34,189 nt of DNA from Methylococcaceae bacterium UBA1147 (GCA_002311315.1 DBZZ01000068.1:23147-57335), one strand, 5' to 3'. Shown: positions 16,473 through 25,122, counted from the first letter of the stretch. Made by a program: numbers and translations. Notes: generated by a model from the letters alone, not told the origin.

Positions 16473-17405
16473 ATGGAAAAGATCAGAACTGCTGTTGTCG
16501 GTACGGGTTACCTTGGAAAGTTCCATGCGGAGAAATATTCGCGGCTTCCGGACTCGGAACTGGTTGCGGTGGTGGACATCGACGAAAGTGCTGCTCGTGA
16601 AGTCGCCGAACGATTCGATACGCAGTGGTACACTGATTATCGAGCCATTCTGAGTGACGTGGACGCCGTCAGCATCGTAGTTCCCACTCGGCTGCATCAC
16701 CTGGTGGCCCGTGATTTCCTGCGGGCTGGCGTGCACGTGCTGATTGAGAAACCGATGACGGTCACGGTGGAGGAGGCTGAAGAACTGATCGAGATTTCAC
16801 GCGAGCAAGGCCTTGTCCTGCAGATTGGGCATCTGGAGAGATTCAACGCGGCTTTGCTTGAGCTCGATTTTAGTCATGACAAGCCGCTGTTTATCGAATC
16901 CCATCGGCTGTCTCCGTTTAATCCACGGGCCAATGACGTGAGCGTAGTTCTTGACCTCATGATTCACGACATCGATATTATTCTGGATCTCGTCGATTCC
17001 GAGGTTGATCGAATTGACGCCAGCGGGACCGCTGTACTGACGGACGGGATTGATATCGCGAACGCACGTTTGGTGTTCAAGAGCGGCTGCGTGGCGAACG
17101 TGACGGCCAGTCGTGTCAGCATGAAGGTCGAACGGAAAATGCGCATGTTTCGGCCGCAGTCTTACGTTTCTGTCGATTTTCAGAATCGCACGCTGGTTTG
17201 TCATCGGACCGGGAATGGGGAAATGTATCCGGGAATCCCCGAGATACTGACCGAGCAGAAGCAATTCGAGAATAACGATGCGTTGCGCGAGGAAATTTGC
17301 CATTTCTTGGGGTGCATTCGTGATGGCAAGCAACCCTTGGTTTCCGGTGAAGCCGGAAAGCGGGCGCTAGCCACGGCCATTGAAATTTCCATGCTCCTTT
17401 CTTGA
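16473..17405 (+). CDS. Gfo/Idh/MocA family oxidoreductase in lipid A cluster (GnnA-like candidate)
   Basis: A 310-residue NAD(P)-dependent dehydrogenase. The Rossmann loop VVGTGYLGKFHAEKY begins at residue 8, and the family motif EKP lies at 92-94 (VLIEKPMTV). A histidine in LMIHDIDI is the likely catalytic-region residue. Being sandwiched between lpxA and lpxB argues for a role in lipid A sugar metabolism. In Acidithiobacillus ferrooxidans GnnA oxidises UDP-GlcNAc at C3 before transamination by GnnB to the diamino sugar GlcN3N. No GnnB-like aminotransferase is visible here, so that pathway is only a possibility. I chose the ATG at 16473 for its canonical N-terminus, although its ribosome-binding site is weak; a TTG at 16455 overlaps the lpxA stop and would give translational coupling. 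Confidence 0.85.
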   Translation: MEKIRTAVVGTGYLGKFHAEKYSRLPDSELVAVVDIDESAAREVAERFDTQWYTDYRAILSDVDAVSIVVPTRLHHLVARDFLRAGVHVLIEKPMTVTVEEAEELIEISREQGLVLQIGHLERFNAALLELDFSHDKPLFIESHRLSPFNPRANDVSVVLDLMIHDIDIILDLVDSEVDRIDASGTAVLTDGIDIANARLVFKSGCVANVTASRVSMKVERKMRMFRPQSYVSVDFQNRTLVCHRTGNGEMYPGIPEILTEQKQFENNDALREEICHFLGCIRDGKQPLVSGEAGKRALATAIEISMLLS

Positions 17406-17454
17406 CGTGAAAGGAAGCCCCAGTCGGCGTCAAAGGGACAAAGGCACAGGCCTC

Positions 17455-18618
17455 ATGAACACGAGTCCGGCGATGGATGAGAACAATCCAAGGGTAATGA
17501 TCGTCGCCGGAGAGGCTTCCGGTGATCAGCACGCCGCGGACCTGTTTTTGGAACTGAAAAAAGAGTTTCCCGCGGTTACGGCCTTGGGAATGGGGGGTCG
17601 GAACATGCGGGACGCGGGGATCGACATTCGTTTCGATTCCACTGACATTGCGGTAATCGGTGTCGACGGCCTGTTCCGGAAATTGCCGAAAATCCGGCGG
17701 GCACTCGGGCTCATGCGGACTTTGGTCTGCGAAGAAAAACCGGACCTGCTGATCTGCGTCGACTACAAAGAATTTAATTTTAAGCTGGCTCGCCACGCTA
17801 AGTCGTGTGGCGTGAGAGTCCTGTTCTATGTCAGCCCACAAGTTTGGGCCTGGCGACCGGGCCGGGTCAAGAAATACGGCCGGGTCATTGACCACATGGC
17901 GGTCATTTTCCCCTTCGAAGTGCCTTTCTACCAGGAACACCAGGTCCCGGTAACCTTCGTCGGCCACCCGCTGGCGGACAAGGTGCGTCCATCGCTGGGC
18001 AAGGCAGAATCCATGGCCGGTATGGGACTTGACCCGGAAAGGCCGATTGTGGGCCTGTTACCCGGTAGTCGTGGAGCCGAGATCCGGCGTTTACTGCCAG
18101 TGATCGAGAAAGCGGTAACAGAACTGCGTAAAAAGATACCGGGTATCCAGTTCGTTGTTGTCCAGGCGTCGACGGTTACAGATTCCCAGATTGGAGAATT
18201 CCTCGATACCTGTGATTCGGATCTGATCGTTGTAAAAAAGAATATTTACGACGCCATCCAGTGTTGTGATGCGGTGGTCACTACTTCCGGGACCGCGACA
18301 CTGGAAGTTGCATTGCTCGGCATACCGATGGTGATCGTCTACAAGGTCGGGCCGCTGACGTATTGGCTCGGACGCCTGCTGGTACGGATATCGTTCATCG
18401 GTTTGCCAAACATCGTGGCCGGAAAACGCATCGTCGAGGAACTTGTACAGCATCGTGCTACGCCGGGGACAATCTGCCGGGAAATCCGGAAGATCCTTTC
18501 GGATGCCGCTTACGCGTCAGAAATCTCGGCAAACCTGCTCAAGGTCAGGGAAAAACTGGGCGAGGGGGGAGGCATGGAAAGGCTGGCGCAGGTTGCATTG
18601 CAGATGCTGAAGGTTTAA
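17455..18618 (+). CDS. lpxB: lipid-A-disaccharide synthase
   Basis: Peripheral inner-membrane glycosyltransferase (GT19) that joins UDP-2,3-diacylglucosamine and lipid X, 387 residues. The opening VMIVAGEASGDQHAADL, SPQVWAWRPGRVKK and GHPLAD are diagnostic, and the UDP-binding region SGTATLEVALLGIPMVIVYK follows in the C-terminal half. The ATG at 17455 gives the family length and has AAAGG about 10 bp upstream; a longer frame from 17380 would overlap the oxidoreductase gene. It completes the xerD-lpxA-oxidoreductase-lpxB group. Confidence 0.95.
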   Translation: MNTSPAMDENNPRVMIVAGEASGDQHAADLFLELKKEFPAVTALGMGGRNMRDAGIDIRFDSTDIAVIGVDGLFRKLPKIRRALGLMRTLVCEEKPDLLICVDYKEFNFKLARHAKSCGVRVLFYVSPQVWAWRPGRVKKYGRVIDHMAVIFPFEVPFYQEHQVPVTFVGHPLADKVRPSLGKAESMAGMGLDPERPIVGLLPGSRGAEIRRLLPVIEKAVTELRKKIPGIQFVVVQASTVTDSQIGEFLDTCDSDLIVVKKNIYDAIQCCDAVVTTSGTATLEVALLGIPMVIVYKVGPLTYWLGRLLVRISFIGLPNIVAGKRIVEELVQHRATPGTICREIRKILSDAAYASEISANLLKVREKLGEGGGMERLAQVALQMLKV

Positions 18619-18864
18619 TGCGTCGCAAGGATTTTAGCCGGTTTCCTTGGTTTCGCAACGGACCAAAGGCCTGATGAACCTTCTCCCAAGTGGCTTTATG
18701 AGTTGTCCTCTTGCCTGACAGAGCAACTGTTGTTGGATCTTCATCGGTTGCCGTTTTCGATCAGTCCGAACTATGTGACAATAGATAGTTATTTCAGGCG
18801 TTCCCTGCAAGTGACCCGTTTCTTGCGCGATCTGGGGCGAGTGAACGATGAACCATTGACGTGA
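18619..18864 (+). other. uncharacterised open frame after lpxB without a good start codon
   Basis: Directly after the lpxB stop, in the same frame, 81 codons stay open to a TGA at 18862-18864. The downstream part reads as a plausible soluble protein (SSCLTEQLLLDLHRLPFSIS, then YVTIDSYFRRSLQVTRFLRD). There is no ATG or GTG early in the frame; a TTG at 18703 would give 53 residues. I do not recognise it. It could be a short gene with a rare start, a decayed gene, or chance. fbaB begins 19 bp after its stop. Confidence 0.3.
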
Positions 18865-18883
18865 ACAGACGAGGAATAAAGAG

Positions 18884-19936
18884 ATGATCGATATTGAGGC
18901 TCTGCTCGGGACGGAGGCAGATCAGCTACTGAATTACCGGTGCAATACAATTTCAAGAGATCTTCTCCATCTGCCCGGTCCCGATTACGTAGGCCGTGTT
19001 GTCGCGGAAAAGAATCGTATCACGGCAGTCCTACGGAATATGCAGTCCATGTTTAACCATGGTCGGCTGGCGAACACAGGTTACCTTTCGATTCTTCCGG
19101 TTGATCAGGGCGTCGAACACAGCGGCGGTGCCTCGTTCGCACCGAATCCACTTTATTTCGATCCAGAGAATATCGTGAAACTGGCGATCGAGGGGGGCTG
19201 CAACGCCGTGGCTTCCACTCTCGGTGTCCTGAGTTCTGTTTGTCGGAAATATGCGCACAAGATCCCATTCATTCTGAAGATCAATCACAATGAACTGCTG
19301 ACCTATCCTGAGAAGTACGACCAGACCTTGTTTGCCAGTGTTGAGCAGGCCTTCGAAATGGGCGCAGTGGCGGTTGGTGCCACCATTTACTACGGATCAG
19401 ACGAATCACGTCGGCAAATCGAGGAAGTCAGTGCCGCCTTTGCCAGGGCTAAAGAGCTTGGAATGGTCACCATCCTCTGGGCGTATCTTCGCAATTCGGG
19501 CTTTAAAAGGGATGGGATTGACTACCATGTGGCGGCCGATCTGACGGGGCAGGCCAACCATCTGGCCGCAACCATCGACGCCGATATCGTGAAACAGAAA
19601 ATGGCCGAGAACAACGGCGGATTCACCGCGATCAATTTCGGCAAGTCACATCGGGACATGTATGGGCCGTTGTGCGGCGAACACCCCATCGATCTGGTGC
19701 GTTACCAGGTTGCCAATTGTTACATGGGGCGAGTTGGACTCATTAATTCCGGCGGAGCGTCTTCCGGAAGCGGCGATGTTGCCGAAGCCGTTCGTACCGC
19801 GGTGATCAACAAGCGAGCCGGAGGAATGGGGCTGATCTCAGGCCGGAAAGCCTTTCAGAAACCCATAATCGAAGGCATTACCTTGCTGAACGCGATTCAG
19901 GATGTTTACCTTTCTAAGGAAGTTCCCATCGCCTGA
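18884..19936 (+). CDS. fbaB: class I fructose-bisphosphate aldolase (FbaB/DhnA type)
   Basis: Cytoplasmic Schiff-base aldolase interconverting fructose 1,6-bisphosphate with DHAP and glyceraldehyde 3-phosphate, 350 residues, the usual length. LPVDQGVEHSGGASF near residue 72, KINHNELLTYP and ADIVKQKM (conserved lysine region) fit the DhnA-type family, as do the phosphate-binding sequences INFGKSHRD and LINSGGASSGSGD. A GAGGAA ribosome-binding site precedes the ATG at 18884. The gene appears to stand alone between lpxB and birA, and two hairpins follow it. Confidence 0.93.
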   Translation: MIDIEALLGTEADQLLNYRCNTISRDLLHLPGPDYVGRVVAEKNRITAVLRNMQSMFNHGRLANTGYLSILPVDQGVEHSGGASFAPNPLYFDPENIVKLAIEGGCNAVASTLGVLSSVCRKYAHKIPFILKINHNELLTYPEKYDQTLFASVEQAFEMGAVAVGATIYYGSDESRRQIEEVSAAFARAKELGMVTILWAYLRNSGFKRDGIDYHVAADLTGQANHLAATIDADIVKQKMAENNGGFTAINFGKSHRDMYGPLCGEHPIDLVRYQVANCYMGRVGLINSGGASSGSGDVAEAVRTAVINKRAGGMGLISGRKAFQKPIIEGITLLNAIQDVYLSKEVPIA

Positions 19937-19964
19937 GGGACTTTGGTGATCCGGGCTTCCTGCA

Positions 19965-19981
19965 GGTTGACTCTGTCAACC
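19965..19981 (+). terminator. hairpin after fbaB
   Basis: GGTTGAC (19965-19971) and GTCAACC (19975-19981) form a perfect 7-bp stem with a 3-nt loop, 28 bp after the fbaB stop. There is no proper T-run after it, so it may be a processing or weak termination signal. Confidence 0.3.
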
Positions 19982-20005
19982 CTTGTTGGATCGGTGCTTC
20001 GGGAA

Positions 20006-20028
20006 GCGCCACTGTTGGCGCCGTATTT
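20006..20028 (+). terminator. second hairpin after fbaB, possible terminator
   Basis: GCGCCA (20006-20011) and TGGCGC (20016-20021) form a GC-rich stem with a CTGT loop, followed by CGTATTTTCC. The T stretch is short (four T), so efficiency is uncertain. Confidence 0.35.
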
Positions 20029-20095
20029 TCCGTGAGGCGCTATTATGGTTGCCAATGAATAAAGCCTTTGTTGCCGGACTTTTATTGAACGCCCA

Positions 20096-21100
20096 ATGGA
20101 TTTACCACTTCCCCAGAAAAAGCTGCTCCGGCTTCTGAGCACTGATACTTTCTGTTCAGGAAGCTTTCTGGCGGGTCGGTTGAGTACCAGTCGTACCGCG
20201 GTCTGGAACTACATCGGCAATTTAAGGGCGATGGGGATTGATATTGACGCGGTTTCCGGACGTGGCTACCGTCTTTCAGCGCCCCTGGAACTGCTTGAAG
20301 AAATCCGCATTCGGTCGGGGTTGATGCGTGGTGTTGACGAATGCATTGGCACTTTTTTCATCCACGACCAGATCGGGTCGACTAACGATTTCCTGAATGG
20401 TTCGCTGGACCGATGCGATGCAGCCGTGCTAGTTTGCCTGGCAGAAGCCCAGACCGCTGGGAAAGGGCGCAGCGGGAAAACATGGGTTTCGCCGTTTGGC
20501 AAAAACATCTACCTGTCCCTTGGCTGGAAATATTTTGCCGGGCCATCCAGGGTGTCGGGGCTGAGCCTGGCCATCGGGGTTGCGGTGTTGCGGGTTCTGG
20601 CAGCGGCTGGCATACCTGAGCTGGGGCTGAAATGGCCGAATGATATCTACTGGAGGGGCCGAAAACTCGGTGGAATCCTGGTTGAATTGTCAGGCGACAT
20701 GCATGGCCCCTGCTACGTGGTGGCAGGTTTGGGGCTGAATTACTGGATGAGTCCGGAGCAGGGTGCAGCGATCGATCAGCTATGGGTGGACCTGGATGGC
20801 ATCGTCGATGCAGCCAAACCTGGCCGCAACGATCTGGTCGCTGCACTTTTGAATGAACTGGTTCCAGTGATCGCCGAATTCGACGAGACGGGGCTGTTTC
20901 CGTTCCTTGAGGAATGGCGCGCTGCAGACTGCATGCGGGGTGAGAAAGTGGTCCTCCGCTTTGGTTCGCGCGAAGTCCACGGAAAGGTTGCCGGAATCAG
21001 CGACGAAGGTTTGATCGAGTTGTATACCCATGACGGCAAGTTGCAAAGATTCGCATCCGGTGAAATCAGTTTCCACTCCAGCGGTAGCCGGGGCAGATGA
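20096..21100 (+). CDS. birA: biotin-[acetyl-CoA carboxylase] ligase and biotin repressor
   Basis: A 334-residue bifunctional protein that makes biotinyl-AMP, attaches biotin to the AccB carrier protein and, with its N-terminal domain, represses biotin genes. The winged-helix domain occupies about residues 1-65 (LAGRLSTSRTAVWNYIGNLRAMGI). The catalytic loop GKGRSGKTW lies at 122-130, followed by LKWPNDIYW with the conserved lysine and by KLGGILVE. The C-terminal SH3-like domain carries the sequence VVLRFGSREVHGKVAGIS. coaX follows 37 bp downstream, the same birA-coaX pairing seen in Pseudomonas. Confidence 0.95.
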   Translation: MDLPLPQKKLLRLLSTDTFCSGSFLAGRLSTSRTAVWNYIGNLRAMGIDIDAVSGRGYRLSAPLELLEEIRIRSGLMRGVDECIGTFFIHDQIGSTNDFLNGSLDRCDAAVLVCLAEAQTAGKGRSGKTWVSPFGKNIYLSLGWKYFAGPSRVSGLSLAIGVAVLRVLAAAGIPELGLKWPNDIYWRGRKLGGILVELSGDMHGPCYVVAGLGLNYWMSPEQGAAIDQLWVDLDGIVDAAKPGRNDLVAALLNELVPVIAEFDETGLFPFLEEWRAADCMRGEKVVLRFGSREVHGKVAGISDEGLIELYTHDGKLQRFASGEISFHSSGSRGR

Positions 21101-21137
21101 AGTCACCCCGGTGATTCCACGACTGAGGATCGATTCC

Positions 21138-21887
21138 ATGTTTTCCCTGCTGGTTGATATTGGAAATTCCAGGTTGAAATGGGCCACCAGCCGTCAAAAT
21201 CTGTTTTCGGTAGGAAGCCCGGTTGGTGATGTCGGCCAGGTTCCCTGTTTCGCCGCGGCCTGGAGTGGTCTCGATTCGCCCAGCAGGGTTCTGGTGTCGA
21301 ATGTTCGCGGGATCAGGACTGCGGACGCGATGAACCAGTGGGTGTTGGATAAATGGGGGCTTTCGGCGGATTTCGTGCGATCGCTAGGCCATGCATTTGG
21401 TGTTCGAAATGGCTACCGGAACCCGGAACAATTGGGTGTTGATCGGTGGCTGTGTCTGGTTGCCGTGCGGTCCTTGTTCAGGGAGCCGGTCTGCATCGTC
21501 GATTGCGGTACGGCGATTACAGCCGATGTAATGGACAGGGACGGTCATCATCGAGGTGGCGTGATCTGTCCGGGCCTGGCCTTGATGCAGGATTCATTGC
21601 TCAGGGGAACCAATGATCTTTCGTTTGATGCGGTGGATCAGGCAGGGTTGCTTGGCCTGGATACCGGAACCGGGATTTACGGCGGAACCATTGCGGCAGC
21701 TGTCGGGATGGTTGAGAAGGTCGTGCAGGAGGCAGAGTCCCTGGCTGGTCCATTGCGGCTCATTATCACCGGGGGTGGTTCAGAAAGACTGACCCGGCAT
21801 CTGGTACGGACCTACGAAGTCATTCCCGACCTGGTTCTGAAAGGTCTGGTGGTGGTGGATGCACGGCAGGACCCTGAATCGGCCTGA
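21138..21887 (+). CDS. coaX: type III pantothenate kinase
   Basis: A 249-residue cytoplasmic kinase that phosphorylates pantothenate, the first step of CoA synthesis, in the ASKHA fold and without feedback inhibition by CoA. DIGNSRLKW at 7-15 (phosphate-binding loop), NPEQLGVDRWL and DCGTAITADVM (second phosphate loop) match the family. The ATG at 21138 has GAGGAT about 9 bp upstream. An earlier in-frame start at 21030 would overlap birA and add residues foreign to the family. It is convergent with ctaA. Confidence 0.95.
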   Translation: MFSLLVDIGNSRLKWATSRQNLFSVGSPVGDVGQVPCFAAAWSGLDSPSRVLVSNVRGIRTADAMNQWVLDKWGLSADFVRSLGHAFGVRNGYRNPEQLGVDRWLCLVAVRSLFREPVCIVDCGTAITADVMDRDGHHRGGVICPGLALMQDSLLRGTNDLSFDAVDQAGLLGLDTGTGIYGGTIAAAVGMVEKVVQEAESLAGPLRLIITGGGSERLTRHLVRTYEVIPDLVLKGLVVVDARQDPESA

Positions 21888-21952
21888 AAGGAGTTTTAAT
21901 GCTTTGTTGCCGATTTTGGATTGTGCTGGATTCCAGGGCTTTTCCGGCCAGA

Positions 21953-22930
21953 TTAGGAACTGCTGCTTCGGGTCGAATAGGAAACCGAGGTGAAAATAAA
22001 GAACTGGATTCCGAAAACCAGCGTCGCCATTAGTAAATGGACCGGCTGTGCCGCGGCCGGAATATCGAGACGATCCATGATGACTCCGGTCAGTATGCCG
22101 GTCACAATGAAAAGTCCGAGTGCCGTTGCCGCCCTGGCCAGATAAGGATGCTCGCCTGCTCGCTGCAACAGTCTCCAAATCAACCACAGGTTGGTAAAAA
22201 GGATGATGGACGCAAAGGACCTGTGGACGTAGAAGATGAGGGGGAAATTGTCTCTCCACAGCTCCCGGTGTTCCATCTGGTAGGCTGCTGCGATGGTATC
22301 CACCGATTCCCGTACTTGGGTTCCCATCACTACCTGGATCACCGTCAGGGTCATTGCGGCAATCAGGACATTCTGTAAGCGCGGGTGTAAGCCGGTCAAT
22401 GGTTTCTGTTCGAATACGCTGCTTTGTGAACGGGTGATTGCATAGATGAGCAGCGATACGATGGCCAGCGCCACGATCATGTGCACCGTGATCATGCCGG
22501 GATGGAGCTGGCTGGCGACAACTTTTGCACCGAGCCATCCCTGGAATCCAACCAGCAGGAAGGTCCCCAGCGCAAGATAGAATACCGGGGGGTCGAGGTT
22601 GCGGAAAGGCAAGGAATAGAGCAGGGTGAGAAAAATCAGGAAACCGATGGTAACCCCGGCAAGTCGGTTAAGGTATTCGGTCCAGGTCTTGGTGGCGTTG
22701 AATTCGGTGTTCGAGTAGCCCCGATCCGCGTAGATTTTCTGGTAATCCGCCGGTAATTCTGAAACCGAAGAGGGCGGTACCCAGCGTCCGAAACAGGTTG
22801 GCCAGTCGGGACAGCCCATTCCAGCACCCGATGCGCGCACGATTCCGCCCACGAGTATCAGGAAGTAGACAGCGAATATGGTTAGGCTGCCCAGGGTTCT
22901 GAATTTCTTGATGTGTCGTTGGTGATTCAT
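21953..22930 (-). CDS. ctaA: heme A synthase (COX15/CtaA family)
   Basis: Inner-membrane enzyme that oxidises the C8 methyl of heme O to a formyl group, giving heme A for aa3-type oxidases such as the one at the left end of this window. It has 325 residues and about eight hydrophobic segments. RASGAGMGCPDWPTCFGRWVPP carries the family cysteine pair (C40, C46); HPGMITVHM and the later YVHRSFA and HLLMAT carry histidines for heme. The segment EYLNRLAG (N88) has Asn where many proteobacterial homologues have the heme-ligand His. From memory this form, and the insert between the cysteine loop and it, recall Bacteroidota sequences, so transfer is possible. It stands apart from other oxidase genes. 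Confidence 0.93.
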   Translation of the reverse strand: MNHQRHIKKFRTLGSLTIFAVYFLILVGGIVRASGAGMGCPDWPTCFGRWVPPSSVSELPADYQKIYADRGYSNTEFNATKTWTEYLNRLAGVTIGFLIFLTLLYSLPFRNLDPPVFYLALGTFLLVGFQGWLGAKVVASQLHPGMITVHMIVALAIVSLLIYAITRSQSSVFEQKPLTGLHPRLQNVLIAAMTLTVIQVVMGTQVRESVDTIAAAYQMEHRELWRDNFPLIFYVHRSFASIILFTNLWLIWRLLQRAGEHPYLARAATALGLFIVTGILTGVIMDRLDIPAAAQPVHLLMATLVFGIQFFIFTSVSYSTRSSSS

Positions 22931-22996
22931 GAGCGGCTTTGATCATTGATTTTGCGTTTCGGGGTTGCCGCGAGCCTGGGGAGGGGATCGTGTCTG

Positions 22997-24127
22997 TTAG
23001 CTGGAGAAGCGCCTGGAATTTTCCGGATTTCTGAAAATGACAGCCTGTTCCTTTTGCTGTTGGGGGTGAGATGCTGCCGAATTGATGGCGTCAAGGACCT
23101 TGTCATGGTCCGGGGAGAGGCTGCAGACTGGGTCCGCGTTAGTCGCTTCGCCGGTCAACAAGTACGCCTGGCAGCGGCAGCCGCCGAAGTCACGGCTTTT
23201 TTCAGGACAGCTACGGCAGGGCTCTTTCATCCAGCTGTCGCCCCTGAATTTGTTGAACGCATTCGACTCTTCCCAGATTTCGCGAATGCTCATTTGACGG
23301 ACGTTGGGAAAGGCCAGGCCCGGTAAAATCCGCGCCGAATGACAGGGCAGGGCCATTCCGTCGGGTGCGATGGTCAGGAAGGTGGTTCCCCAGCCGTTCA
23401 TGCAGGCTTTCGGACGGTCCTCGTAGTAGTCTGGAACCACATAATAAATTTTCATCCTGCCCTTCATTTTTTCCTTGTAACTCTGGGCAATCGCTTCGGC
23501 CTTGCGAAATTCTTCCCGGGTCGGCAGCAGGTTGTCCCGGTTTAGGTGTGCCCACCCGTAGTACTGGGTGTTCGCCAGCTCCACGTAGTCGGCCCCCAGT
23601 TCCGCTGCCATGTCGAGAATGCTTTCCATCTGATGAATGTTCTGCTTGTGGATCACGACACAGAGAACCATCGGGTAGCCGTGTTTCTTGATCTGGTGGG
23701 CTACCTCGCATTTTTTGTCAAAGGAAGCAGTGCCGGCGATGTGGTCGTTGAGGTCGCGGCTGCTGGCCTGGATACTGACCTGGATGTGGTCCAGCCCGGC
23801 TTCTTTCAGCTCTACAATACGGTCTTCAGACAGGCCGTAGGCTGATGTGATGAGGTTTGAATAGTAGCCCAGTTCTCGGGCATGCCTGACCAGCACCGAA
23901 AGGTCCTGCCTGACCAGCGGTTCGCCTCCCGAAAAACCCAGCTGTACGGCACCCATGCTCCGGGCTTCGGATAGAACCCGCAGCCAGTCCTCCGTATCGA
24001 GTTCGTTGCCATGGGACGCGAAGTCCACGGGGTTGGAACAATACGGGCATTGCAGCGGACAGGCGTAGGTGAGTTCAGCCAGCAGCCAGCGCGGCTTACT
24101 AATCTGAATTGATTCGGATCCAGCCAT
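22997..24127 (-). CDS. pqqE: PqqA peptide cyclase, radical SAM enzyme PqqE
   Basis: A 376-residue radical SAM enzyme that forms the C-C cross-link between Glu and Tyr of PqqA bound to PqqD. The radical SAM cluster cysteines are C23, C27 and C30 in CPLQCPYC. The SAM-binding sequence GFSGGEPLVRQDL follows. The C-terminal SPASM region has CRSCPEKSRDFGGCRCQAY and DPVCSLSPDHD. The ATG at 24127 gives the standard N-terminus; it overlaps the end of pqqD by 29 bp, and a longer frame to 24367 would overlap pqqD almost entirely. It is the last gene of the pqqABCDE operon. Confidence 0.96.
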   Translation of the reverse strand: MAGSESIQISKPRWLLAELTYACPLQCPYCSNPVDFASHGNELDTEDWLRVLSEARSMGAVQLGFSGGEPLVRQDLSVLVRHARELGYYSNLITSAYGLSEDRIVELKEAGLDHIQVSIQASSRDLNDHIAGTASFDKKCEVAHQIKKHGYPMVLCVVIHKQNIHQMESILDMAAELGADYVELANTQYYGWAHLNRDNLLPTREEFRKAEAIAQSYKEKMKGRMKIYYVVPDYYEDRPKACMNGWGTTFLTIAPDGMALPCHSARILPGLAFPNVRQMSIREIWEESNAFNKFRGDSWMKEPCRSCPEKSRDFGGCRCQAYLLTGEATNADPVCSLSPDHDKVLDAINSAASHPQQQKEQAVIFRNPENSRRFSS

Positions 24128-24386
24128 TTTCGAGGGCGATCTCAATAAACTCGCAGATATCAGTTCGGAGGCCACTGGTGGAGAATTTTCCTTCCAGTTC
24201 GGCAACCAGTTCGTTGAGGGTACGGCTACCGTCGCATAATTTGAGGATTTCAGCCGAACTTTGGTTGAGTTCCACCATGCCCTCCGGATACAGTAGGACG
24301 TCTTTCTGCTGAGCTTCTTCCCATTGCAGTCGATAGATCGGGGAGAAACAGAAGATGGAATTGTCATCCAGGGCCATGCAGGTCAT
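24099..24386 (-). CDS. pqqD: PQQ biosynthesis chaperone PqqD
   Basis: A 95-residue winged-helix RiPP recognition protein that binds PqqA and presents it to PqqE. FSPIYRLQWEEAQQKDVLLYPEGMVELN and AEILKLCDGSRTLNELVAELE are the conserved family sequences. The ATG at 24386 overlaps the pqqC stop in an ATGA arrangement, so the two are translationally coupled. A second in-frame ATG lies three codons in. The end overlaps the pqqE start. Confidence 0.95.
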   Translation of the reverse strand: MTCMALDDNSIFCFSPIYRLQWEEAQQKDVLLYPEGMVELNQSSAEILKLCDGSRTLNELVAELEGKFSTSGLRTDICEFIEIALENGWIRINSD

Positions 24387-25114
24387 TCCTTGACTGTATG
24401 GTAGGGTGGCATTTCGGCAACGTATGCAAGATACATCGCATCGGCCATCGACCAGAGAACATCCAGCTTAAATTTCAGGATGCCCATCATTTTATCCTGT
24501 TCCTCGCGCGTTTTATACCAGTCCAGCGTTAGCCGTAGTCCGTGTTCCACGTCACGTCGAGCCTGGCTCAAGCGCTGCTGGAAGTAAAGCAGGCCCTTGC
24601 TGTTAATCCATGGATAGTTGTCCGGCCAGTTAGACAGGCGTTGCTGGTGGATGGCCGGGGCAAATAGTTCGGTCAGCGATGAGCTGGCGGCTTCGTGCCA
24701 TTCGGCTTTGCGGGCAAAATTCACGTAGGCATCGACCGCAAAGCGTACCCCGGGAAGTACGTGCTCAAGGGAGGTGATTTCATTGCGGTCCAGACCGGCT
24801 GCAATGCCCAGCTGGAGCCAGGCCTCGATTCCGCCTGATTTTCCTGAGGAGCCGTCGTGATCAATGATCCGTTGAACCCACTGAATCCGGGTTTCGCGGT
24901 CCGGGCAATTTGCGAGGATGGCCGCATCCTTTTGCGGGATGTTGATCTGGTAGTAATACCGGTTGGCAACCCATCCCTGTATCTGCCTGCGGTTCAGCTG
25001 CCCTTCGTGCATCAGCACGTGGTAGGGATGATGGATATGGTAATACCGTTCCATGCCTCTCAAGCGGGCCTCGAATTCCTCTCGGGTCCAAGGGGGTTGG
25101 GCTATAGTACTCAT
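24383..25114 (-). CDS. pqqC: pyrroloquinoline-quinone synthase PqqC
   Basis: A 243-residue cofactorless oxidase of the TENA/THI-4-like fold, which performs the final ring closure and eight-electron oxidation to PQQ. WTREEFEARLRGMERYYHIHHPYH, LNRRQIQGWVANRYYYQINIPQKDA and LSNWPDNYPWI match the family. Histidines in YHIHHPYH and IDHDG fit the active-site pattern. Length is normal. It lies between pqqB (8 bp upstream) and pqqD (overlapping) in the operon. Confidence 0.96.
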   Translation of the reverse strand: MSTIAQPPWTREEFEARLRGMERYYHIHHPYHVLMHEGQLNRRQIQGWVANRYYYQINIPQKDAAILANCPDRETRIQWVQRIIDHDGSSGKSGGIEAWLQLGIAAGLDRNEITSLEHVLPGVRFAVDAYVNFARKAEWHEAASSSLTELFAPAIHQQRLSNWPDNYPWINSKGLLYFQQRLSQARRDVEHGLRLTLDWYKTREEQDKMMGILKFKLDVLWSMADAMYLAYVAEMPPYHTVKE

Positions 25115-25122
25115 CCCTGCCG

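Noticed and set aside
21900..22034. 44-codon frame after coaX with AAAGGAG upstream
   Set aside because: It has a tempting ribosome-binding site, but the frame runs into the 3' end of ctaA and encodes no recognisable sequence. At most it is the relic of a gene after coaX.
22997..24367. 456-codon version of pqqE
   Set aside because: The first 80 codons lie within pqqD in another frame; the ATG at 24127 gives the standard PqqE N-terminus.
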